Below, in pieces: positions 54,810 through 63,795 of a stretch of DNA of 64,000 bases. The notes below the pieces were generated by a model. It ran no database searches, was not told the DNA's origin, and saw nothing but the letters and a program-made list of their open reading frames with translations. Source of the DNA: an uncultured Lachnospira sp. (GTDB lineage Bacteria; Bacillota; Clostridia; Lachnospirales; Lachnospiraceae); the NCBI GenBank assembly GCA_910589305.1, contig CAJUTV010000008.1:114434-178433 (forward strand), given 5' to 3'. Position numbers and translations under genes: made by a program. How positions within the stretch are numbered: the first letter of the stretch is position 1; each line of letters begins with the position of its first letter.

Positions 54810-55373
54810 TTATCGTTCCATTAGGATAGAACACTCCACCCAATTTGAAATACGTTCCAAATGCCTTAACCACTCCAGTTGAAAGCCAGTAGAAGAATAA
54901 CCGCGACCATTAAAAAAATACTCTTGAGGAAACACGTTCTCGCCAATCCATTGTAATTTTTCTCCTGGTATTGTGTAATCAAAACTCCAGTTTTGCCAAA
55001 AACCCAACATAGAATCACCAAATGGATTGTCGTAGTCTGGTCGAGCCAAAAACAGACCCTTCTCATCTTGCTCTGCAGAAGGGAGCGCGGCAAAAATAGG
55101 ATTCTCTCCGCCTAGACCAGCACGATAACCCATCAGCCATATGGTTAAATTCATCAAATCATAAAATCTTCCTGGCTGAGGCCAGCGTAAAAGAGTCCAC
55201 TTTGTGTCTTCTGGTAAAACAGCAATTTGAAAGGAAAAGGGAACTCTATCCTCTGCAACGCAGATATCCGGATACTCCTTCAAAAGCTGTACTGCTTGCT
55301 CCACAGGACAGTTGATAATGGAAAAACAGGTATAACCTGTTATATCAAAAGGAAAATTAGGCTGTTTGCTCAT
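54810..55373 (-). CDS. Unknown protein under a CsoR-like operator
   Basis: A 187-residue soluble protein rich in Trp, Phe and Pro (LRWPQPGRFYDLMNL, FWQNWSFDYTIPGE, FFNGRGYSSTGFQLEW). I do not recognise it. Its base composition is visibly richer in G and C than its neighbours, hinting at transfer. AAGGAG precedes the ATG, and a strong promoter with a CsoR-type palindrome lies 47 bases upstream. The csoR gene starts 150 bases after its stop, so it may be the first gene of the copper operon. Confidence 0.6.
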   Translation of the reverse strand: MSKQPNFPFDITGYTCFSIINCPVEQAVQLLKEYPDICVAEDRVPFSFQIAVLPEDTKWTLLRWPQPGRFYDLMNLTIWLMGYRAGLGGENPIFAALPSAEQDEKGLFLARPDYDNPFGDSMLGFWQNWSFDYTIPGEKLQWIGENVFPQEYFFNGRGYSSTGFQLEWLRHLERISNWVECSILMER

Positions 55374-55419
55374 TATATTTCACTCCTTAAATAAATTCTA
55401 ATTTTATATCCATACAAAT

Positions 55420-55448
55420 ATAATATACCCATGTGGGGTATATGTCAA
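55420..55448 (-). promoter_or_regulatory. Consensus promoter with a CsoR-type operator in its spacer
   Basis: Minus strand: TTGACA (55443-55448), 17-base spacer, TATTAT (55420-55425). The spacer is TATACCCCACATGGGTA, whose TACCC/GGGTA palindrome fits CsoR sites of Firmicutes. Binding there would block RNA polymerase until copper is present. Confidence 0.65.
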
Positions 55449-55683
55449 TAAAAAAATAAGTTATTATATTGTGTCCAAAAATAAGTTGCTTACAACAAAT
55501 TACAATAGACTATTTAACTAATTATCTTATTTTGTAGCCATTCAAAAATTGATGAAATGTTCAAAGAATAATTGACAATCATTTAATGGGACAATACAAT
55601 AATAAAACAAACATGAAAGGAAAAATTTGTTGTGATTTCTTAAAATTTTCACTTAAAAAAGTCACTTCATAACAGGTCAATCA

Positions 55684-56019
55684 ATGTATTATGAATTACA
55701 GCCATTGCGGATTCAGGCAGGATGGAAAATACAATATAATAACTTTACAGAATATGATATCAATATACATAATAAACAGGATTCATTTGAATTACATGAA
55801 GATTTATTGCAACTTCACAATGAAAAAGCTAATTTAATTATTGATTTAGGCTGGTATCCAAGTTATGATATCAACGGAAATTATATTTTGCAGCTTGTCA
55901 AAAATTTTGATTGGAATTGTCCATTAGAACAAATTTCATCAACATCAAAAAATGAAATTATTGCATATATTGAAAAATGGGTATGTTATCATTTTTTTTC
56001 AAAATATTGCAGCACATAA
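55684..56019 (+). CDS. Hypothetical protein (YELQPL-type)
   Basis: A 111-residue soluble protein, MYYELQPLRIQAGWKIQYNN, with LIIDLGWYPSYDINGNYILQ in the middle. It resembles small uncharacterised Firmicute proteins of the same length, but I cannot give a family name. No strong ribosome binding site is visible (weak ACAGG). It stands alone, convergent with the ABC permease gene. Confidence 0.55.
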   Translation: MYYELQPLRIQAGWKIQYNNFTEYDINIHNKQDSFELHEDLLQLHNEKANLIIDLGWYPSYDINGNYILQLVKNFDWNCPLEQISSTSKNEIIAYIEKWVCYHFFSKYCST

Positions 56020-56061
56020 TGGAGCAATTTGTCTGTATAAAAACCATATATTACATACAAA

Positions 56062-56102
56062 ACCCCTTTCATTAAACTTATATTCGTTTAATAAAAGGGG
56101 GG
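56062..56102 (-). terminator. Terminator of the ABC transporter operon
   Basis: CCCCTTT.ATTAAAC pairs with GTTTAAT..AAAGGGG. Read on the minus strand it ends in TTTTG. It lies between convergent genes and may serve both. Confidence 0.5.
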
Positions 56103-56196
56103 CTTTACAGCATGATAGCTTTTTCTTGTCGTTTCTTCAATGCAATATCAAGAACAACACACAGACACAAATATATTTACTAATAATTATTTGGTC

Positions 56197-56967
56197 TTAT
56201 AACTCTTTTTTATTAAAAACAATAATAGACACTACCATATTAATTATAATAAGCCCTATTGAAATAATTATTGCCCATAAATAATCATTTGGGGTGGTGG
56301 CATTGATTAATAAATTGACAGAATCCATAAGATGTGTTGGCATATATTGACTTAATTTTGGTATCATCTGCAATAAATATGGCACAAAAACTGCTGCTGC
56401 CTCCATGAGAAGACATGCTCCCAATGAATTAAATAAAGCAGAAGCCAATGGAATTACAGATATAATCCACACACAGCAAAGCCAATACATTCCTGCTGAA
56501 CATAAAAGATTATTCACAATTGTATTGTCCCATAAATACGCATTATATCCATAAGTTATGCCATAACATATCCAAAACCCAACAGTCCAAAGAACTGCTA
56601 TAACAAGCATTTTTGCACATATAATCTTATATCGTACCATTCCTTTTGTAATCATATTAATTAACGTTTTATGCTGAAATTCCACAATAAATGTACCGCT
56701 AAAAAAAATCATAAATACAATAAATGCCATCGGCATATTTTTATAAAACTGTGCCCATGAGGTCATTGCATCAACACTAACTGCTGGCAATGCCATACCT
56801 GTCTGCTTAAGTTGGTCAGACAATAAGTCCATTATCCATGGCGTTAATTTTGTAATTGCAGGATTCATAATACCAACAACAATAAAAATAAGAAGAATAA
56901 TAAATAATTTTCCACTTCTAATTTGTTCTAAAATTTCTTTTTTTGTAAATGCTATAAATTGTTTCAT
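56197..56967 (-). CDS. ABC-2 type transporter permease
   Basis: A 256-residue membrane protein with about six hydrophobic segments and the ABC-2 start FTKKEILEQIRSGKLFIILL. With the ATPase encoded upstream it would form an exporter of unknown substrate, perhaps for a peptide or for self-protection. A family B element lies directly before its start and contains the poor ribosome site AAGGAA. Confidence 0.82.
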   Translation of the reverse strand: MKQFIAFTKKEILEQIRSGKLFIILLIFIVVGIMNPAITKLTPWIMDLLSDQLKQTGMALPAVSVDAMTSWAQFYKNMPMAFIVFMIFFSGTFIVEFQHKTLINMITKGMVRYKIICAKMLVIAVLWTVGFWICYGITYGYNAYLWDNTIVNNLLCSAGMYWLCCVWIISVIPLASALFNSLGACLLMEAAAVFVPYLLQMIPKLSQYMPTHLMDSVNLLINATTPNDYLWAIIISIGLIIINMVVSIIVFNKKEL

Positions 56968-56974
56968 ATTTTTT

Positions 56975-57051
56975 CCTTATTTCTGCGCTGCTTTATGCAC
57001 AAAGAACTAAAGTTCTTATGGGCTTGTGGCAAGCAGCGCGCAGTCACAAAC
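56975..57051 (-). repeat. Family B leader element at the ABC permease
   Basis: Minus strand TTTGTGACTGCGCGCTGCTT...GTGCATAAAGCAGCGCAGAAAT. GCGCTGCTT pairs with AAGCAGCGC and AAGAACT with AGTTCTT, so it can form a long nested hairpin just before the permease start. Confidence 0.6.
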
Positions 57052-57089
57052 CCCACCATTAAAAATTTCAACTAATTTATACAAGCTAT

Positions 57090-58001
57090 TTATTGCTTAT
57101 CTTGGTTTATAATTGTCAAAAACAAATCTTCTAGTGAAGGTTCCTGCTTTTGCACACGAATGACATTAAACTGATTTTGTGATAATATACCAAGAACGTT
57201 TAACATACCAGACTGGCTTTTAGCAGACAGGATAACTTTATTTGTTTCAATCAACTCACCTTCACCATATAATTCTATAAAATGGAGTGCTTCTTGATGT
57301 TGAATAAAATCAATCTCTATATTACTAACTCTCTCTACATTTTTAATATCTGCAATATCTCTTTCAAGAACAATACTGCCATTGTGTAAAAATGCTGCTC
57401 TATCACAAATCTTTTCCACATCTGAAAGAATATGTGTAGAAAATACAACTGTAGTATGTTCTTTTACTGATTTTAAAATATCCAATATTTCTTTTCTTCC
57501 AACAGGGTCTAATGCACTTGTTGGCTCATCACATATTAATAATTTGGGATTATTGATAAGCGCTTGTGCTATGCCAAGTCGTTGTTTCATTCCTCTTGAA
57601 AATCCTTTTATGCGTTTTTTATGTGAAGCAAGCCCCACCAATTCAAGCAATTCATCACTTCTTTTCTTAATCAAATCCGACTTCATTCCAGTAATTTCGC
57701 CACACATTTTTAAGTATTCACTTGGTGTCATAAATCCATAAAATTCTGGTACATCTGGAAGATATCCTATCCATTGATTTGTTGAATTTTCACCAAACTG
57801 TACCTTTTGTCCATTGACAAAAATATCTCCTTTATCTGGTTTTAACAAACCTAATATTAATTTCATTGTAGTGGTTTTTCCTGCTCCATTTTGCCCAATA
57901 AAACCAAATATACAATGTTTAGGAACATCAATGCTTAAATCTTTCAATATTTGATTTTTTCCAAATGACTTACTAATATGTGAAATTTGTAACATATCCA
58001 T
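57090..58001 (-). CDS. ABC transporter ATP-binding protein
   Basis: A 303-residue ATPase: Walker A GQNGAGKTTT, Q-loop, signature GFSRGMKQRLGIAQAL (FSRGMKQR in place of LSGGQ, normal for this subfamily), Walker B LLICDEPTSALDP and a C-terminal extension. ATG at 58001 follows AGAGGA; the longer frame to 58097 reads back through the gene before it. It is two bases from the PLDc_N gene and precedes the permease gene. Confidence 0.9.
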   Translation of the reverse strand: MDMLQISHISKSFGKNQILKDLSIDVPKHCIFGFIGQNGAGKTTTMKLILGLLKPDKGDIFVNGQKVQFGENSTNQWIGYLPDVPEFYGFMTPSEYLKMCGEITGMKSDLIKKRSDELLELVGLASHKKRIKGFSRGMKQRLGIAQALINNPKLLICDEPTSALDPVGRKEILDILKSVKEHTTVVFSTHILSDVEKICDRAAFLHNGSIVLERDIADIKNVERVSNIEIDFIQHQEALHFIELYGEGELIETNKVILSAKSQSGMLNVLGILSQNQFNVIRVQKQEPSLEDLFLTIINQDKQ

Positions 58002-58003
58002 TA

Positions 58004-58204
58004 TCAATCCTCTTTTCCAAAAATAAAGTATAAAATAGGTCCAATAAACTGCATACCAACAACAGCTACAATTACCCACAATGTTCGATTGCCACATTTA
58101 TAATTCTTATGTGTAAGAATATGCCACAAGGTAAACCCTAACAGTGCCAATTCAGCAATAATAATCGGAATAATAAATGGTAACAACGATTTTAAATTTT
58201 CCAT
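58004..58204 (-). CDS. PLDc_N-domain small membrane protein
   Basis: A 66-residue protein with two membrane segments, LLPFIIPIIIAELALLGFTL and TLWVIVAVVGMQFIGPILYF, the phospholipase D N-terminal (PLDc_N) pattern without the catalytic domain. Such YxlE-like proteins lie beside ABC exporters in Bacillus, where they control a sigma factor; that role is not shown here. ATG at 58204 follows GAGG. Confidence 0.82.
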   Translation of the reverse strand: MENLKSLLPFIIPIIIAELALLGFTLWHILTHKNYKCGNRTLWVIVAVVGMQFIGPILYFIFGKED

Positions 58205-58209
58205 ACACA

Positions 58210-58281
58210 TCCTCATTTCTGTATTATTTTTATACAAAGAAAGCATTTTCATAACTTTCTATCAAACAGCACAGTCACAAA
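58210..58281 (-). repeat. Family B leader element at the PLDc_N gene
   Basis: Minus strand TTTTGTGACTGTGCTGTTTG...TATAAAAATAATACAGAAATGAGGA, a diverged family B copy with an AGAAAGTTATG/CATAACTTTCT-like internal hairpin. Confidence 0.5.
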
Positions 58282-58302
58282 ATTATAAAATTGATACATT
58301 TA

Positions 58303-59442
58303 TCATTTTATAAAATTTGTTGTTGATAAAAATTTTTTTAATCTATCTTTTATTTCTTTATAATTCACCTCCTTATAAAGATTTGCAAATGCAGGATTTT
58401 CAAGCGAACAATAGACATCTTCCAAAATTACTTTTCTGTTTCTTGGAGCCTTTAACCCAACACCAAATTCTTTAAAACTTTCTATAATACTGTCAAAATA
58501 CCAATCTCCATGCAATATGATTTCTTCATCTTTTAATAATTCTTCAAGACAATCCACATAAAGATTTAAATAATACAGTGCATTTTGTATATCCTCATTT
58601 GAACAATAACATATTGCTGCCTGATAATAAAATACTGCCGTATCATTGGGGTGGAGCTTTTTTAACTCAAATGCTTTAATTACTTTATCAATACGCTTTA
58701 TGGTTTCATTACAGACATCAAAATTATCAATGGATATAGAAAGATATTGTTTTGCATCGCCAACTAACGATAAAATATCATAATACAAATTTAGCTGTGT
58801 AAAACTTTTTGCTTTTTCAATATTGCCCAGCATCATATATGCCATTGTCAAATATATGCCACCATGATTAATTAATTTATATGGCTTTGTTATATCTTCC
58901 AAAAGTTCAATTACTTCTTTTGCCTTTCCCAATTGCAAATTTGCAATTGCTTGTAAAACAACAACATTGCTGCATATATTCATATCTTTACAGTCACACT
59001 GGACATGTTCGCACAATGCAATAATCTGTTGTAAAACTTCTGTTTGCTGTGGCTTATCCTTTGCAAGCATATAATAATTTATCAGTAATATACATATTTG
59101 AAAAATAAAAGGATAACATGAATAATACATTTTTATATGAACATTAATCTTATCCATTACCTCATCAAAAGGCTTATTTGCAAAATCTTCTGAAAATTCA
59201 TAATATAATTGCATGATTTCTTCTTTAGAAAGCTGTGGATAATAACCAATTAATTCATCAATAGAAATATCAAAAAAAGAAGCAATCAATGGCAGCAGGC
59301 TTATGTCGGGAAGGCTTTGTCTAGTCTCCCACTTTGAGACAGAAGCCTTTGTCACACCCAAAAAGTATGCTAATTGCTCCTGTGTAATTTTCTTTTCATG
59401 CCGAAGTCTTACAAGATTTTGTGCTATATTAAAATGATTCAT
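58303..59442 (-). CDS. XRE-family regulator with helical repeat domain
   Basis: A 379-residue protein. Residues 1-65 are a Cro/C1 HTH (KKITQEQLAYFLGVTKASVS, LPLIASFFDISIDELIGYYP). The rest is a chain of helix pairs like TPR units (VVLQAIANLQLGKAKEVIEL, MAYMMLGNIEKAKSFTQL), as in Rgg/PlcR-like peptide-sensing regulators. It may control the transporter genes after it, an inference from position. GGAGG precedes the ATG. Confidence 0.82.
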   Translation of the reverse strand: MNHFNIAQNLVRLRHEKKITQEQLAYFLGVTKASVSKWETRQSLPDISLLPLIASFFDISIDELIGYYPQLSKEEIMQLYYEFSEDFANKPFDEVMDKINVHIKMYYSCYPFIFQICILLINYYMLAKDKPQQTEVLQQIIALCEHVQCDCKDMNICSNVVVLQAIANLQLGKAKEVIELLEDITKPYKLINHGGIYLTMAYMMLGNIEKAKSFTQLNLYYDILSLVGDAKQYLSISIDNFDVCNETIKRIDKVIKAFELKKLHPNDTAVFYYQAAICYCSNEDIQNALYYLNLYVDCLEELLKDEEIILHGDWYFDSIIESFKEFGVGLKAPRNRKVILEDVYCSLENPAFANLYKEVNYKEIKDRLKKFLSTTNFIK

Positions 59443-59470
59443 TGTCCCTCCATTTTTTTAATAAAACGAT

Positions 59471-59597
59471 ATCAAACAAATATTTGCAATTTACTTTGCT
59501 GCTTTCTAAAATCATCTAGCTGCTATCGCAACACAAGCCCTATTCTCTCGCTTATATCTCTATAATATTGAAACAGGGAATTTCCTTGATAAGGTTA
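59471..59597 (-). repeat. Dispersed element family A, diverged copy
   Basis: Minus strand AACCTTATCAAGGAAATTCC at the left, TTGCGATAGCAGCTAGATG near the middle and AAAGCAGCAAAGTAAATTGC in the tail match the other copies. It lies 110 bases after the ilvN stop in the same orientation. Confidence 0.65.
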
Positions 59598-59707
59598 AAT
59601 ATTTTATATTGTCTCCTATCTTTTATACACAAATTATAATCTGTTTTCAAAGAGAATACAATGGATTAACACGATATTTAATTCTATTTTGTCAACTGTG
59701 AGGAAAC

Positions 59708-60202
59708 TTATCCATTTAATGCCTCTATTGCAACAGTTCCTCCTCTTACGATTTCAATACGATTGCTATAATATTGCTCCAATAAAGCAATCAATCGGTT
59801 GTTATCATCTTGTGTCTGCACACTTTCTACTAATACATTTTTTTGATTATAATCTCTTACAGCGATATGAAAGACTTTTGCTATTCTAAAAATTTCTTCT
59901 ATATCTTTATTTGAACAAACACTTATTTTAACAAACATCAATTCTTTTATATGTATAGTCCTATCTGTATAATCTACTACTTTGATAACTTCTATGCTTC
60001 TATTAAGCACCTTTTTTATCTGTTCAAAGGTTCGGTCATCACTTGTCAATCCGATTGTCATACGAGAAATGCTCTTATCTTCTGTCACTCCTACTGTCAA
60101 TGTATCTACATTATAAGATTTTCCAGAAAACAATCCAGAAATTCTGGCAAGTACACCAATTTCATTTTCAACAAACAGGCATATGCATCGTTTTTTTATC
60201 AT
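59708..60202 (-). CDS. ilvN: Acetolactate synthase small (regulatory) subunit
   Basis: A 164-residue protein with an ACT domain (CLFVENEIGVLARISGLFSG, YNVDTLTVGVTEDKSISRMT) and the IlvN C-terminal domain. It binds valine and activates the catalytic subunit. Its start lies inside the end of ilvB (35-base overlap). AAAAGGA sits close to the ATG. Confidence 0.93.
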   Translation of the reverse strand: MIKKRCICLFVENEIGVLARISGLFSGKSYNVDTLTVGVTEDKSISRMTIGLTSDDRTFEQIKKVLNRSIEVIKVVDYTDRTIHIKELMFVKISVCSNKDIEEIFRIAKVFHIAVRDYNQKNVLVESVQTQDDNNRLIALLEQYYSNRIEIVRGGTVAIEALNG

Positions 60203-61934
60203 TGTCCTTTTCCTTCCTTTCTATAATCATTTCATTCAAAGCCTTTCCAGGCGTAACAATAGGCATAACATTTTCTTCCCTATCAATAATAAATTCAATA
60301 ACTGTTGGCACCTTTTTTGTATTTTTCGCTGTTTGCAATGCTTCTTTTATTTGTTTTTCCTCTGTCACACGAATGCCATTGGCACCATAACTTTGCGCTA
60401 ATTTTACAAAATCTGGCGTATATGTTGGACAATTTTTTGTTGGTGTATTACAGCATATGGCACAACTTTTTCTATAACGCATACAAGTACTTGAATAGCG
60501 TTTGTCAAAAAACAATTCCTGCCATTGCCTTACATTTCCTAAATAGCCATTATTAAAAATACAAATAATTATTGGCAATTCATACACAATTGCTGTAGCC
60601 ATTTCCTGAATATTCATCTGTATACCGCCGTCACCTGCAATCACGATAACATTGGTCTGTGGATTTCCTATTTTTGCTCCAATTCCTGCCGGAAGACCAT
60701 ATCCCATTGTACCCAAACCGCCAGAAGTCAAGAGTTGCTTTTTCTCATCTAAATCAAGAAACTGTGTTGTCCATAATTGATTTTGCCCTACATCAGTCGC
60801 AATAATTGCACTATCAAAAATCTGATTGATATGTTTTATAATTTTCTCAGGCGTAACCCCTTCTTTTTTCATAACAATTGGATACTGTTTTTCCCACTTA
60901 TAAATTTGATTAACCCACGCTTTTATAGTTAAAGGCATTGCTTTTTCTATCAATAAACAAATTGCTTTTTTTGCATCTGCCACAATGGGAATATCAACAA
61001 CAATATTTCTTGAAATAGAAGCCGAATCAATATCAATATGAATAATTGTTGCATTGGGTGCAAACTGCTCTATTTTTCCTGTAATACGGTCGTTAAATCT
61101 CGTTCCAATGGAAAAAAGCACATCACATTTATTAATTGCTGTATTGGCTGCATAACTGCCATGTACCCCGATATTTCCTATATATAAAGGATGGTTTGTA
61201 GGAAGAACTCCTTTTCCCATTATTGTAGTAATAACAGGAACACCTGTTATCTCTGCAAGTTTCTGCATTTCTAAAGCTGCATGACTGCTCTTTACACCAC
61301 CGCCAACTAAAAAAATAGGTCTTTGTGCATTATTTAATATCTCTATTGCTTTTTTTATCTGTCCAACATGAACACATCTACTAGGTTTATATCCTCTAAT
61401 TTCAATTTTATCTGGATATTTATCACTGCCATGTTGTTGCTGGATATCTTTTGGCAAATCAACTACAACAACGCCCGGTTTTCCAGTTCTTGCAATATAA
61501 AACGCTTTTTTTATAATTTCGGCTAAATCCTGCCTCCTGCGAACAGTTACAGCATATTTGCAAATATTCCTTGTAATCCCTACAATATCGACTTCTTGAA
61601 ACGCATCATTGCCAATAAGATTGGTTGGCACTTGCCCTGTAAAACACACAAGCGGAACACTGTCATAATTGGCAGTTGCAATTCCTGTCACTAGATTGGT
61701 TGCACCTGGACCGCTTGTAACCAAACAAACACCCACTTTTCCAGTGGAACGTGCATATCCATCAGCAGCATGAATCAATCCCTGCTCATGTCTTGGCAAA
61801 ATAACATGGATATCCTTTTCTGCATATAAAACATCAAACAAATCAATAACCTGCCCTCCTGGATATGCAAAAAGTGTATCTACGCCTTCTTTTTTCAGTG
61901 CTTTTACAAATAATTCTGCTCCTGTCATAATCAT
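60168..61934 (-). CDS. ilvB: Acetolactate synthase large subunit
   Basis: A 588-residue ThDP enzyme making acetolactate or acetohydroxybutyrate in branched-chain amino acid synthesis. Visible are the catalytic Glu in LPRHEQGLIHAADGYARS, FAD-binding middle domain, and the ThDP motif GDGGIQMNIQEMATA...NNGYLGN. Residues near 475-500 carry a five-Cys insertion (CMRYRKSCAICC, KNC). ATG at 61934 follows GGAGG by 6 bases. No T-box motif was seen in the leader. Confidence 0.94.
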   Translation of the reverse strand: MIMTGAELFVKALKKEGVDTLFAYPGGQVIDLFDVLYAEKDIHVILPRHEQGLIHAADGYARSTGKVGVCLVTSGPGATNLVTGIATANYDSVPLVCFTGQVPTNLIGNDAFQEVDIVGITRNICKYAVTVRRRQDLAEIIKKAFYIARTGKPGVVVVDLPKDIQQQHGSDKYPDKIEIRGYKPSRCVHVGQIKKAIEILNNAQRPIFLVGGGVKSSHAALEMQKLAEITGVPVITTIMGKGVLPTNHPLYIGNIGVHGSYAANTAINKCDVLFSIGTRFNDRITGKIEQFAPNATIIHIDIDSASISRNIVVDIPIVADAKKAICLLIEKAMPLTIKAWVNQIYKWEKQYPIVMKKEGVTPEKIIKHINQIFDSAIIATDVGQNQLWTTQFLDLDEKKQLLTSGGLGTMGYGLPAGIGAKIGNPQTNVIVIAGDGGIQMNIQEMATAIVYELPIIICIFNNGYLGNVRQWQELFFDKRYSSTCMRYRKSCAICCNTPTKNCPTYTPDFVKLAQSYGANGIRVTEEKQIKEALQTAKNTKKVPTVIEFIIDREENVMPIVTPGKALNEMIIERKEKDNDKKTMHMPVC

Positions 61935-62061
61935 AGTAATCCTCCATTCCAAAATGTAATATAAAATTTATATCACCCTTTATTTGTGACATTTTGACAT
62001 AAGTAAGCAACAAATATATAGCCTTATCAAAGCATGTACTTGCACGCATAAAATGCTATTG

Positions 62062-62090
62062 AAATGACGCTTTACACCAGCGTCATTTTT
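62062..62090 (+). terminator. Terminator-like hairpin in the ilvB leader region
   Basis: AAATGACGC pairs with GCGTCATTT, followed on the plus strand by TTTTTCC. It has the polarity of a plus-strand terminator although both flanking genes run leftward. Confidence 0.5.
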
Positions 62091-62217
62091 TTCCTTGATA
62101 AAATTGTATGAATTAAAAGATAAAAATTTATTTATACCATTGTACTATTTCACAGTAAATTATATAATATAAACATTTTACTACCCATAAAAATTAAAAA
62201 TTCCTAAAGTTAAACCA

Positions 62218-62796
62218 TCAAATTTGTGAAATCCCCTCCAAAAAAATTTGAACACTGCATTTAATAAATTCTTCCCTGCTAACCTTTGTAAGACTTTGAT
62301 TAAAAGAAGCACTTAAAAAGGTATAACCAAATGTGGAAGAAAAAATAGTCATTGCCAAACTCTCAAAATCAAACGGTGCTATTTTTCCCAATTCTTGCAT
62401 TTTCTTAAAATACGCAATTAACGAAGATACAAAAGCTTGTGGCACTTTCATAATTAATGGGGCTGTTTCATTGTAAAGCTGCGGCGCTCTTAATCCAATA
62501 GATAAATTGACAAAATCAGGTGTTATCTTGTCCATATAAACATTCATAAACATTTCTAAATCAGGCTCTAACTCCCACTGCACATTTTGAAAAACATCGG
62601 CTGTAACATTTGCTCTCCATTTTTCTTGAGCCACTCCCTGTAATACAATATCTTTTTTATTTTCAAATTTTCTAAATAAAGTACATTCATTTACTCCAGC
62701 CAAACGCGCAATATCTTTCGTAGTAGTAGCTACATATCCCTTATCACGTATCAATGACATAGTAGCATCTATAATTTTTTGACTTGTGTCATCCAT
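62218..62796 (-). CDS. TetR-family transcriptional regulator
   Basis: A 192-residue repressor with the TetR N-terminal HTH (SLIRDKGYVATTTKDIARLA, VNECTLFRKFENKKDIVL) and a divergent ligand-binding C-terminal domain. ATG at 62796 has GGGGG 8 bases upstream; the longer frame to 62817 starts at TTG. Its target is unknown; the acetyltransferase gene upstream is a candidate by position only. Confidence 0.85.
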   Translation of the reverse strand: MDDTSQKIIDATMSLIRDKGYVATTTKDIARLAGVNECTLFRKFENKKDIVLQGVAQEKWRANVTADVFQNVQWELEPDLEMFMNVYMDKITPDFVNLSIGLRAPQLYNETAPLIMKVPQAFVSSLIAYFKKMQELGKIAPFDFESLAMTIFSSTFGYTFLSASFNQSLTKVSREEFIKCSVQIFLEGISQI

Positions 62797-62897
62797 CTTA
62801 TCAACCCCCATATGCAAGTGTTCACTATCATTCTATTGGAATCTTATAAAAATGTCAATTAAAATATTATTCTATTTTACAATCCTGTCAAATTACT

Positions 62898-62938
62898 AAA
62901 ATAGGACAATCCACTATTTAGGCGAATTGTCCTATTTT
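62898..62938. terminator. Bidirectional-type terminator
   Basis: AAAATAGGACAAT pairs with ATTGTCCTATTTT, with T runs on both strands. It lies in the 305-base gap after the acetyltransferase gene; the rest of that gap is AT-rich with nothing recognised. Confidence 0.65.
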
Positions 62939-63101
62939 TTTATTTTAAAAATTATATATTATTTTATCAATAATTATATTAACAATATACATCACTAATA
63001 TAAAAATAAATAGTTTTCACAAAACATACATTTATTATCTATAACTTTATTAACTCTTTTCAAATATTTTAAATTATTTTTTAAATATTTTTTATACAAT
63101 C

Positions 63102-63734
63102 TTATTTATATTCATTCATAAATATCTGTAACTTTTCCGTAAACCTTCCAATATGCAAACCATCAACAAACGAATGATGTGCTTGCACAGAAACAGGCAT
63201 CATTACCCTGCCTTCTCTTTCAAAATATTTCCCCCAATCAAATAAAGGCGTTGCATTCCCTTTTTTACCTGAATTGGTATGTGATATATGTGTATATGTT
63301 ACCCAAGGCATAGGCGAACATTGAAAAACATCATTTCCCAACGGTCCTGTAAAATATTGCGTTTGTTCTTTTGCAACTTTTGTTGCCAACTCTATATATT
63401 CTTGTATTGTATCTGTCATAGGCACTTGAACAACTTTAAATAATTCTGTTTCTGGATTTAGATAAGTAAATGCCGTATCAATTGTATCAAACAACACTAC
63501 TTTATCCTCTAAAAAACGATATCGAAACTCCTCTATTTCATTGGCACATTTACAGACAGCATAAACCATTGCAATGGTAAAAGAATATCCCTGCTCTTTT
63601 ATCTTTTTTAGAAAATTTGTAATGTCCAATTCAAATGTCACACAAAAAGCAGGTTCAATACTATTTCTAAATACCATACAGTGCATTGCTCTTTTCCATG
63701 TTTTTTCATCTATTATTTGATATGAATTAGTCAT
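63102..63734 (-). CDS. Chloramphenicol O-acetyltransferase-like protein
   Basis: A 210-residue protein of CAT fold and length, with the catalytic signature VQAHHSFVDGLHIG near the C terminus, F-VT--LD-T start region (AFCVTFELDITNF), and PWVTYTHISH. Family members acetylate chloramphenicol, but divergent chromosomal versions often lack that activity, so resistance is not claimed. AAAGGA precedes the ATG. Confidence 0.85.
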   Translation of the reverse strand: MTNSYQIIDEKTWKRAMHCMVFRNSIEPAFCVTFELDITNFLKKIKEQGYSFTIAMVYAVCKCANEIEEFRYRFLEDKVVLFDTIDTAFTYLNPETELFKVVQVPMTDTIQEYIELATKVAKEQTQYFTGPLGNDVFQCSPMPWVTYTHISHTNSGKKGNATPLFDWGKYFEREGRVMMPVSVQAHHSFVDGLHIGRFTEKLQIFMNEYK

Positions 63735-63795
63735 ATAATTATCCTTTCATATTCATTTTGTTTAGGTAATTGCAAAAACTCAAAACTAAAAGTTA

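Noticed and set aside
61935..62217. Possible T-box or leader-peptide attenuator before ilvB
   Set aside because: No GGGTGG T-box sequence and no branched-chain-rich leader peptide was seen; the strong hairpin there has plus-strand polarity.
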